NCBI RefSeq assembly: GCF_047663525.1
Contig: NC_092590.1
Location: forward strand, 17,978,001-18,042,000
Reading direction: 5' to 3'
Length of the DNA stretch: 64,000 nucleotides
Origin: Anas platyrhynchos
Taxonomy: Eukaryota > Chordata > Aves > Anseriformes > Anatidae
The notes beneath the pieces were generated by a model. It was not told where the DNA came from. It saw only the letters and a list, made by a program, of their open reading frames with translations, and ran no database searches. Below, piece by piece: positions 20,033 through 31,300 of this stretch. Positions within the stretch are counted from its first letter, which is position 1. Each line of letters begins with the position of its first letter. Made by a program: the position numbers and the translations under genes.

Positions 20033-23000
20033 AGAACACATGGAGAAGATGAGGACAAACTTCACAGGTCCACTAGAGGCCACTAGAAGTCTAAAATGCT
20101 GGACCCCAAGGCAGGTAAACACTAAGCAATACGGGATGAAAAGAACACAATGCATACTAGTAAGGCAATTAATATTTAAGGCTGGTATTTGCTTTCTGTC
20201 TTTTTCACATAATACAAAAAATCAAAATACACAAAAATATAAAATTAATTTTGTTATTTCAATGACTCAAAGAGCAATGCACCTACCTGATGAGCAGAAT
20301 TATACAGAGTCCCAGCTATAAAGGGTGAAAAAAAGGCAAAGAAAAGTTTAAACTAAGCCAAAAATGTCAGCTTTGGGTTTGCCACTTTGCTGATTTTTCC
20401 CTCAGTGATTTTTTACCATTAATTTTGTGGTTTCTTTCCTAGGATCATAGAAGCTTTATCAATCATGCTGTGAAAAAATAAAAAAAATCTGTTCCCTACC
20501 ATCTTCCTGTCCTGGCTGCTGAACACTTAACATACCAGTTACTTCAGTCATCTTGCAGTGAACCCTGAAAAGCCTTTTGCCTGAATGGAGAAATAGCAAC
20601 ATCCAGTTAATTCTTTCCCAGCAGTTCGGCAGGAATAAAGCAAAGACTAACCATCAATGAAACTGTAACGTGGGGATTCTAAGACAGATTTCCAAATAAA
20701 GCAAGACAGGTTTTGTTTATCTCTGCAGGCAAATAAACTGGTTCTCAAAAGCATCAGTTATTAGCAGGTATACTAAGGAGCCCTCTAGGCTGATGGTACC
20801 AACCATAACAAAGGTTTTGTGCTTATTTTCCAAGATTGCAGAATTTGAAACATCTGGAACCATTTCACTTGTTCTTTTTTGCCCATAATCTCCTTAAAAA
20901 ATACATATAACCCTAAGAACTTAATTATAAAAAATAAAATAATAAAAAAAAAATCCCAATTTCAGAGTTGTCATTCCACTAAGATCAGCTATAGCATTTG
21001 AGATTGGCAAAAGATACCAAACAAGGCTGTCAGCTTCCTGACTTCCTAAGGCCGATCAGTAGTACATTGCTGTGGTCAGAACAACATTTTTGTACTTGAG
21101 CCAATTCACACCCCAAATCCCTTTGTGACTTCAGTTCACATGCGCTATTATAGATGCATTCTGTGTGCAAATATTGAATTCATCTTTAAAGCCACTGTCT
21201 GCAAAAGGAGCTGAAGCTGTCAGCTGCAAATCTACCTGCTTTCACCTGCTGTGAAAATCCCAAACATTAACACATTTAAGTTTCAATTTTTTGATTTCCA
21301 GGCATGATTTCACATTGTTAACGAGGACTCCATACTGGTGATTTGGGGGATGTGTTTGCTTCTCTGATTTATTTAATAAATTAGCTGACAAACCTTCACG
21401 TCATTTTCTCCCTAAAAACATATTATTTGACAGTATTATGGCCAACACAGTTCAGTTTAACACACAGGCCTGTGCAGAAATGACCTTAAATCCACATCAG
21501 CAGTGTTCCCTTGATGGGTTTCCAAATATCCTGCCACAGGCTATGGCTTGCCCTGGGCTCTTAAAGCAGTGAAGTGCTGCCTGGTAAGGCTTTAATGTCC
21601 TCTTTTTTCCATGACATGCAGCGTAGGAAGGCTTTGCTAGCGTGTTTAAAAGGTCTCAATTTTCCCCAGTGGGGTGGGCTAAAGGATTTTCTCACTTAAG
21701 GCTGCTCTAGTAAGTGACACCTTCCTAGAAACCACATTAACAATGTTCTTACAATCCTGATCCAGATAAACAAAAGTACTAATTACCCAAGCTGATTCCA
21801 GGTTGACATGCATGAAAACATTTTCAAAAGCAAGAGCCAGTTTCTCCATGCACATGCATCTCCAACACAGGCTGCAAGTTGCCAGATAAGTATTAATTGG
21901 CATACGTAATATCTTTTGGCTCTCAGCTCTTCTAATTTGTTAACAGGAGCAGTAGATATGAAATTGGAGTTTCTTCAAGTTTTACTTACATAAGAAATCC
22001 CAGTGAATGCTTGATGTCATTCAACCAGACCTCCTCATGTGGTTAGGCCTTGTGCAATCAGGTTCTTACTTGCTTCGTATTTGTGCTCCAGGTTGCAAGT
22101 TAGTATTGGGCAAGCCTCAACCAATCTGATTTGAATAACCTGGAGTTTGGAAAATGTTTCTGGAAGCCGTAAATCTGTCTGGGTAATCTCAGGAGAATTG
22201 GTACATCAGCTGCATAGGAGTCCCTACAGTGGAGTGCCAGGAATGCCATGTTAGAAGGACAAGGTTTTGCAAGGCAACAAGCGAGGTGGTTGATTCCAGG
22301 AAGAAGGTTTGGGTTCATTTTCAAATTTACATAGCACTAGCCATATTGAAATTCACCTTACAGTATTTTTAGAAAAGTAGATGTCTCACTTTTGTCACTG
22401 CAGAAATGTCTGTAAAGATGCCACCACTGTTAAAAACAAAATTCCTAGGTTTGGGAATGAAGAAAAAGAGATGGAGTTTTAGTATAGTTTTATACCAAAC
22501 TAAATATAAGTCTATTTTGAATCAAATACACATTTTTACCTTGGCTATTATTAAATAAACAAACAAAAAAAAGACAAAGAAAGAGCAATTTTTTAAAATA
22601 CATTTAATGTTATGAAATATATTACCTTTATATCATGTAAATCCTTGCTAAATCTTAACAATAATAAAAGGTTTTTAAAAATCCTTTTCCTTAATCACAC
22701 AATATTCTTTTTTATCTACTGCAGAAAACAGAGTCTTCATAAATAAAACACTGACATGGAATATAAGACAAACCCAGGCCAGACAGTTTGCTAAAAGTTT
22801 GTGAAGAAAAGTGCATCTGGCTGGCTCAGGACTCCCTGAGTAAAGTAGACATTCTCCCACACGCTTCTTGCCTTTTGGCCTCTCACTATAAAATCTGAAA
22901 TAAAGGCTGCCTTTCTCCTCTTAAAGGTATCTTATGTGTGTCACTTTCAGTGTGAGGTAGGAACCAGTTTATAGGGATTACAGATAATCTGAGCCTTGCC

Positions 23001-23516
23001 CCCGTGTTGTTGCCTCTCCATTTGCTGGGCAAAAAGATAGATTTAAGTGCAAAACAAAACTTTAGCTCTCTCTGAACGTGAACTACTGCTTGCTTTCAAT
23101 TGCAACTCATCAGTTGATTATAAGCAAGGCATTCACCTTCAAAGCAGTAAGGGGTAAAACAAAAAATAGGTGTCCTTTTTTTCTTACCAAATGATACCTT
23201 TAATAAAAAGTGGAACCTGAATACTAGAAGAAAACTGTGTTTCCAGGTGACCTAATCCAAAACTCTGTACAGTCTCTATTTTGTAATAACCTAGCCCAGA
23301 GTAAATTCTTACTTTAAAAATAGCAGCAACTCAAAAGTGCATAAATTACAAACTTCACCAATAAATTAAGAAAACAGATTTGCTGCACCTGACTATCCTC
23401 CTAACTGTCCCAAGATCCTTTTAATTTTTAAATGGACATGGAATATCAGAATAGAGATACTATTACAGCAAAGGCAAAGCTAAACTAAAGCCTTCAATTA
23501 TTTCTGAGATAAGGTT

Positions 23517-23542
23517 ATTTTTGTTTTGTTTTGTTTTGTTTT
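23517..23542. repeat. TTTTG microsatellite
   Basis: Four to five TTTTG units in the intergenic or 3' UTR region. Confidence 0.9.
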
Positions 23543-24123
23543 AAGCCAAAATTCAAAAGTATGAAAAAAGTTTGGAAAGAGCTAAAAAAATAAGACAATC
23601 GCTTCCCCCTACACCACCCTGAGGCCTCAATGTAGGTTTTTCCATCTGTGTGTAGACTTTTCATTCAGGGTCTGACTTTTCAGGAAATGCCAAGCATCCT
23701 ATTCCCATGGATTCTGATCATGCACAGGAAAAGAGCTGAGAGACCAAATCCTGAGTAGAAGGGGAGTCAAGATGCTTCAGAGAGATTTTCTGTTTTAAGT
23801 TCAGCTGTGGGGTTTGCAGATTCTTTCACATCTTGTACAGACTCCTGCGAGTCCTGCGTTCACAGCCTAAGCAGTCTGGTGGCCATTCGAAGACAGAAGA
23901 AGGAGATGGTATTAGATTGTCACTTCGGTTCCTCATATCGAAGGCCTGGGCTGTAGGGGATAGCAAGAGTCACGTCACTGATCCCCCTTCCACCAGCAAT
24001 ATATGAGATGTCATGCACAGAGGTAGGAAAAGTGCTTAATCCATGTATAAGGATAGCATTTACCCTGAAGTTCTCATCTGGACTGTTCTTTAATATGAAA
24101 TGGCCTCATAAAACAGGATCATA

Positions 24124-24129
24124 TTTATT
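24124..24129 (-). terminator. Candidate poly(A) signal AATAAA for the protease gene
   Basis: The reverse complement reads AATAAA, about 1.0 kb after the stop codon. A closer variant signal, ATTAAA, lies at 24904-24909, about 255 bp after the stop. Neither has a clear GU-rich downstream element, so this is a position to test. Confidence 0.2.
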
Positions 24130-25163
24130 CGTGGCAGAAATTAATCCATCAGTGAAGCAAGAGAGTTTATCACTGTTTACTTTCTTTGCAGTGAGATGGC
24201 TTCTGTTGGCTGGCATGCCCTTGGAAAAGCACACAATTTCTTGACTTGAAGTAAAAGGTAGTTCCCAGTTTGTGGTGAATAATTCTTTCCTTTAGCATGA
24301 ATTTAAATGCTGGGGTTTCTTCCAGTGAGGTTGTTCACGGAGACATATTACAAACAAATGTTGGTAAAGCTAGCATTTCTGTATAATAAGGACACTGCAA
24401 GTTGAACAGACTGCTTAGAAGGGCATTGTACAGATACTGTACAGGGATATTGTGACACTTGAAAATGCTATCACAGAAGTGCTGTAATTTGAACTTCATA
24501 AAATCCTCCTTTTTCTTTCCCCTGTTAAAAATGTGCTTAAAAATAAGAACATGAAGCTTTTGTCTTTGCTCTTCCAACTTACTGCAAGCACAGAAATCCT
24601 CCTCTTCCTTAACTAGGACCTGTTCTCACTCCTGGCTGATCCCCTTTTAGCCACCAAGACCGCCAAGCAGGGTGAATATCCAGGGTCTTGGATACAGTCG
24701 GCGCAGATGATACTCTCCAATACGAATAATAAAGAGTTCACTTTCCTAGAAAGTCAGCTGTGTCAACATTTGCTTCAGCTTCCTCTATGCTTAGAGTGTG
24801 GACATCTTCAGACCTCAGCTGTGGTTGAAGGTTTTGTTTTTTTTTTTCCCCGGAAACTGTTTGTGTTTATAAAGGAGTTAAATAGCTAGCTTTTAAATGT
24901 TAGTTTAATGACAACAGTTGATAATTTCTAAGTGAGAATGCTTCAAAGCTCAAAGATGAGGACAGCAATCTCATATGCTTAGTATAAATTTACAAGGGCT
25001 TAGGATCTCTGACAGAAAAGATAGTGCTTGCTGCGGGCAAAGTTTGCTTTGACCAAAACTACATAGGAATGTATATACTAAAAAAAAAAATAACTTTTCA
25101 CAATTACAGACAAGTATGAGTTACGTGTAACCTATGTAGTTAAATCCATTTTTGGTTTTGGAA

Positions 25164-25325
25164 TTAGATGCCAGTTTTTGAGGTAATCCAGTCACGGAAA
25201 TAAGTCACTCGTGTGTAAACTCCAGGTTTATTTGGTTTGGCACATTCGTCTCCCCAGCTCACTATTCCCACGAGGTACCACATCAGTCTAGAATCGGGAG
25301 TAACCAGTGGTCCCCCAGAGTCCCC
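25164..25325 (-). CDS. TMPRSS11E: TMPRSS11E-like exon 10 (catalytic Ser, stop)
   Basis: 54 codons including TAA. It starts GDSGGPLVT with the catalytic Ser (S376), contains [20 protein letters not shown], and ends DWITSKTGI. The substrate-pocket SWG and the closing amphipathic helix are complete. Acceptor TCTCCAG, phase 0. Confidence 0.97.
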   Translation of the reverse strand, partial: GDSGGPLVTPDSRLMWYLVGIVSWGDECAKPNKPGVYTRVTYFRDWITSKTGI

Positions 25326-28300
25326 CTGGAGAAAGAGGAGGAAAAAAAATAAAAGATTTAATTTATCAGGAGGGAAAATATGTTTCTCTCCATAGATAAG
25401 AGGGAGCATCCAATAAGAGAGAAAAGCAAGTAGTATTTCAAGAGCTGCCATTTGTGCAGAATTCAATCTGCTTATGAAATCTGAGTCAGAATTCACTGAC
25501 TTTTGCCTGTTTGCCATGGAGTCTCCTGATCTGTGGTTGTACAATATCCTTTAATTAAAAATGAATGAACAAACAAACAAACAAAAAATCCCTTCTCTTC
25601 TGTTTTTTGAAACATTCCTCACACTGGCTTGTCTTCCTCCTCGTACAAAGTAGGGAAACATAAATATATACATCATTCTAAGCCAACAAGAGTTGTGTTT
25701 TGTTTTGTTTTTTTCTCCAGTAACCACTATCCCTTCAGCAAATTCTTTCAGTCACTTGCAGCAATAACATTTCAAAAAGAATTTCTTCAGGAAATTGGTC
25801 TTCTAACTAGATAATATCTCCTTAAGACTTTAGTCAGTCTCAAAGGCTGAATTCAGATACTGTTAATAGTATGACGCAGTGATAACTGTTAGGCTTGAAA
25901 CCTTGCAGTGTCAAAGGCAATCCTCACAGAACAGAACAAATTCCCCATCACCCATCAAAAGACGTAACTGAAATACACAGCAGTTGGATTCTTCTGTTCA
26001 AGTTTCTTCAATGCTGAGCAGGACAGGAACAGAGGAATTAGGTCTCCAGGACTTATCCTGCAAGGAGTTTTGCTTAAATCTGTAGGACTGCGATTCTGGA
26101 GTCCTGTTTTGAACCAGCACTTACAAATATATTCTTTATAAGTAACATGAATAGAAATTGCCTTATTAAAAGTTATTCTTATGGAAATATTTTTGCTTGA
26201 ACATAACCATTGCTTTGCAATGTTTGCAACTCTGCATCATACATGTGTCCCTACTATTCAGTTTATGCCTAGCTTCCTTATCTTTGCTTCACAGTTTTCC
26301 TTTTGCTGATCAAAGTCTGTTACCAAAGATTGTAACAGATCTGTTATAAGATGATCCTGTCATTTAATTTCAATGTGCAATTGTGCATTTTTGCACATGG
26401 TTTTTAATTAGTTGCCAAAGCTCCTGCAGAACAATTTGCTGAAATCAAGGCACACATTAAATATAATAATATGTAGTATTATTAATCCTCTAGTATAAAG
26501 GAAAACGTAGGGGTTTGCTGTCCATTAAACAAGGGGCTGGTGTGGAACAGTAGCAATGGAGGAATAAAACTTCAATATGGTGTATCCAGTTGGTATTTTT
26601 GAAAACAAATTATTAGATTTCACAGAAAATATTATGAAAAGCAAATGGGTTCCTAGCAGCTATTTTGAGTTACAGAATGGAAATTCCACTTTGTGCCATG
26701 AAAGATTTACATTCTGAATATTATACAACTTTAGCTTAGTATAGGTTTATTTGCTAAGTAAAATGTAATAAATGCTATTTCATTTTACATATTAATTCTT
26801 GTTTGAACAGAGCTCATTTTAAGGACTAATAAACTATCAGTTAAAGTTTGATCATCCAAATACTGGAATCAGCATTAAAACAGTTTTCCTTGCAAATTTT
26901 CAGCTATGGTTACCTGGCAAGCATCTACTCCTCCTTCCAAGTATCCTGCACACAACATTCTGGGTGTTATGTCTCCGTCATACACTTCCTTTTTGTTGCA
27001 AGTATTTGAGTCAATAAGTTTCACTGTTGCTTCCTGAAGAGCATTAGGAGTTGGACCTGAGGGAATGAATAATTTGAGTAAATGCAATTGTGTTGATAAA
27101 TAATGTTACCTTATGGAGGACCAGCTTAATTTTGTTTAACACAGAAGTACTGATTGTTACTCTCTCTAGGTTATGCCTTAAGGAAAGTATGCATACTCCA
27201 TTTCACTTAGAAACTGTACTATTAAAACAGAATTAATGATTGCATGGTATATAGTGCCCAAAGTACAACGCTGTATTTTACAGATGTTCCATCTAATACC
27301 ATGGAATGCAAATTACCTAGCAATTTGGGTAGATGATATGAAATCAAGACAGCTTGATTCCATTGCTAAAGGTACTCACAGCTTGGCCTGATAAGAGCGC
27401 GAGGTTGGGCAAGTCACTACATGCAGCTCACTCTGCACATTTTCTTGAAAGCCTACAGAGTTATCTGCTTCTGGCTAGAGGTGGGAGAATATTTGCTCAG
27501 GCATTACATAAACACATGCATGGCTAGACTACCTATCTGAAGAATGTACAATATGAAATGGAAAGCCTGGAAAAGGAGGTCATTTCTGCTACATTCTGCT
27601 TAAGTGGATTGTAGCTCTGTCTTCAGCCAGTCTAATTTTAGAGCAAGAAATTGCTGCTCACATATTTGAGAAATCTTTGCTTCTAGACAAAAACTAGGCT
27701 TGCTGCCATACAACATACAGGCTACACAAGTGATACCAATTCACTAGCAGATCAGCACCATGGTTTGTGCAACACATGGATTACCCGGTGGACTCACCGT
27801 CATTTGTAAGTGCTCCCCAGCCTGTGATGACAGCATAAATATCGTATGGAAAAGTCTCAGATGGCTCAGGCAGACACACACGGTGTATGTGACTTGTAAA
27901 CTCGACTTGTTTAGAGAGCTTCACAAGCGCAATGTCATAATCATGCTCTGGGTAGCGGTACTTTTCATGAATAACAATAGTCTTGATCGATCGTTTCAAG
28001 CTTGGTGGCTTCAAAAGAGCTCCAAAAGTAGCAGTCCACTTGTGAGGGTGACTCATGCTGAAAAAGGTAAGAGTGCTGTAAATACTTAGCTGTGAATGTA
28101 AGTACTTGGGACTTTAAACTTGACAAACACCTTTCCCTCATAACCCCTTCAGGCAAGCTTCCTTCTAGATTTGTAAGGCATCTGTCACTTCCAATAACAC
28201 TATACCCCATATCATTTTAGCCTGTTTCTAGAAGACAGCAATTTCCTCCTCAGTCACAGTCTCCTACTCCCTCTGATCCCTCGACACTGATCTAGCCAGA

Positions 28301-31300
28301 CTGTGGCTACAGGGTTTAATCAGGCCCAAAAGCCCTCCTGCTAGAAAAGTCATCTCCTTTACTCTTTTTGCATGGTAATAATTTGTTAAAGCAGCTGTTT
28401 CATCGTACATGCCCTGCAGCTTCACAACTGCCACAGTTGAAACAAAGAGTGCTGGGAGTACGTGGCTGAACGGAAAGGGAGGAATGTGGTTTTTTATAAC
28501 TTCTGGTAGCAGCCTGAAGCTGCAGCAACCTAATTATAACACCAAGGAAAACCTTTAGAAACATTCGGAAAAAAACACTATCATTTCAGTCACATCACCT
28601 TTTCTTCACTTTTTTTTTTTTTTTTTTTTTTTTTTTCTTTTCCCTTAATGTGCCAAATGTGTTTCCCTTCCAAGGCAGAAAACTGTTCCCCTGAGTAGTT
28701 AGGGGTGTGCTGGAAATCTGGAAAGCCCCCCAGCTCGATCCAAATGGTGCACATTCTGCTGCAGATTCTCTCTAAGCTGGGAACTTACTCTCTGAAGCAG
28801 TGAGCTGCAGATACGAGCCACGTATTGCTGATGAGTGTCGCACCACAGCGATGGATATTATTGTACTGCAAACTAGCTTGCCATGGCCAATCCCCAGTCT
28901 CTGCAGAAGACAATCCGCCGACTATTCGCAACGATGATGCTTTCGCTATTGACTTGACTGATCTATTCTGCCGTAACCCACAGACTGTCAGAAAGGAAAA
29001 AGAATGCATTAGTTATTCCTCCATTTAGTAAACATGCCTGCCAAAGGCTGCAGGTACTATGGAAAACGTACATAAAATCACACACCACCTAGGTTCTCTA
29101 AAGGTGTAACATCAACACGAAGACATACCTTCCACCAGCCCCCCAAAACCGAGATCCTCATGCACAACCCATTCTGTTAGAAGCCTGAATGAACAACTGA
29201 CTATTATGGTAAGCCATGATGGTCAAGCATTCAGGTTTAGCTTCATGAACAGCTCAAATAAATCAGGAATCAAAACCCTTCACCATGCAGCCAGGACAAT
29301 TCCCAAATATAGGGATTGGCATCTCTCAGTCCCAGGTGATTTGTCACGAGGATAAAACTCGAACAAGGCAAAATCTAAGATGGTAATGATCCAAGCCACG
29401 GGTTTTTACCAAGCATGCATGCAGACTGCATCAGCAAGATGTTGATTGGAATAAGGCAACTGCACATTGCACAAATGGCAGCTGGACCTTGGGAGCTGCT
29501 CAGGCAAAGAGCATTGTGCCAATCCAAGCCAGAGGTGACAAAGGCATGGATACCTCCAACACAGTGTGCATCCATGGTAAGTATTATCCCCCAAACCCAG
29601 AAGGGAATGGAAATACTCATGGTTTCAGCCACTAAACAGACATTCAGGTGCAGCTGAAGCTCTCCGGTAGCTTTAGAAACTTCCTCAATTGAGGGAGATG
29701 CTTCAGCTGTCTTCTCCCCTTCAACCAGTGTCAAATTTGTCTTACCTGGAACAAGACCCACTAGACCAGGTCCCGATTTCAGCTAGACATTAGGAAAGTT
29801 GGCAGACAGAACTATCCCAATCCATTGAAAAAGAGACAGAGCTAAGAATTATTTGCATAGTGACAATACCATCCAAACTATTGCACTGCCTGTCTCTCAC
29901 AGACAGTGACCCAGAGGGGGACGAGGTGGAGATCTGTAATACCTCACTGAAGAGCTGCAAGCCCCAGGCCCCTTGAAGTCCTCAGAAGAGAAACACTGGA
30001 GCCACGCAGAGCATAACCTCTGCCCCTTCCTGCTAGGATCTGCACAAGGTGATGTTAATAGTACCTCATAATGAAAAGCAGCAGCAATAACTCAGCAGAT
30101 TGAAAGCTGTTCATAAATTTGGAAAAAAAAAAAAAAAAGTCACACAATATTGAGAAGGTGATATGCTCAGTGTAATGTCTGCCCTGTACAGAAATTTGTA
30201 ACTGCAATGAAGGAAAACAGTGAAATGTTAAGATACAGATACTTGTCCAAAACTTTCTACATGAAAGGACAATGGAAGATTGTACTCTAACTGATAAGAC
30301 TGTCTGTACTAGCATGTTTACCTCCTGACAGCTATTGGTAATCCTCAGGGCCTAGATCTGTCTAATTCAATCAACCACCTGAGCGGTCAATGTTCCAAAC
30401 ATGGAGAAAAACACAGTAGTTCTCAGTGACCCAGAACACCAGCACTTAAACTGAAAAAACAGTATTATTTAATCTTCCATTACTTTACATTACCTTGCTA
30501 AGAGCTCAAACCTTTCTAGAGGTGGAAGAAATCCATTCCTGGGGTGTATTGGGAAGAGTGTTGCCAGCAGGCCGAGGGAGGTGATCCTGCCCTCAGTGAT
30601 ACTCAGCCCTGGTGAGGCCACATCTGAAGTGCTGTGTCCAAGTTCTGGGCTCCCCGGTACCAGAGGGACATGGAGCTACTGGAGTGAGTCCAGAGGAGGG
30701 CTACTAAGATAATTAGAGGCCTGGAGCACCTGTTGTATTACGACAGGCTGAGAGAGCTGGGCCTGTTTAGCCTGGAAAAGAGAAGACTGAGGGGAAACCT
30801 CACCAATATCTATAAATACCTGAGGGGAGGGTGTCAAGAGGATGGAGCCATTCTCTTTTCAGTTGTGCCCAGTGAGAGGATGAGAGGCAACAGGCACAAG
30901 ATGAAGTATAGGAGATTCCGGCTGAATATGAGGGGGCACTTCCTTACTGTGAGGGTGACAGAGTGCTGGGACAGGCTGCCCAGAGAGGTTGTGGAGTCTC
31001 CTTCTCTGGAGATATTCAAAACCTGCCTGGATGCCATCCTGCACAATGTGCTCTAGGTGATCCTGCTTGGCTGGACCAGCTGATCTTCAGAGGTCCTTTC
31101 CCACCTCAGCCATTCTGTGATTCTGTGATTTGTAAGATTTTTATTTTATTTATTTATTTTTTTTAATGGCTATTAAGTCTCCAGACAGGCTGACTTCCTT
31201 CCTTGAAAGCTCAAACATCTCTAAAACAGACTATCTCAACTTACGTATTACCTACAACTGAGACCACCTACAACACTACCTTCAGAAGACTGAGCATTGT

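Larger units (their letters stand above)
18771..25163. other. Intergenic region between UBA6 and the TMPRSS11-family gene
   Basis: About 6.4 kb of AT-rich DNA. It holds a TTTTA-type repeat at 19961-20032, a T10-G9 run near 19649-19668, a TTTTG repeat at 23517-23542 and, on its right side, the 3' UTR of the protease gene (length unknown). I found no protein-coding exon with homology I recognise. Open frames of 60-120 codons (for example 19956-20321 plus) lie over low-complexity DNA or lack splice and domain support. Confidence 0.75.
25326..28788 (-). other. TMPRSS11E-like introns 7-9, non-exonic parts
   Basis: Three introns of 1.6, 0.74 and 0.73 kb. They hold an AAAC repeat at 25568-25588 and a 27-base T run at 28610-28636. 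The frame at 25164-25544 reads past the true exon into intron. Nothing else recognised. Confidence 0.8.

Noticed and set aside
27760..28089. Plus-strand 109-codon open frame
   Set aside because: Antisense to protease exon 8.
28825..29028. Plus-strand open frame over protease exon 7
   Set aside because: Antisense shadow of a clearly coding minus-strand exon.
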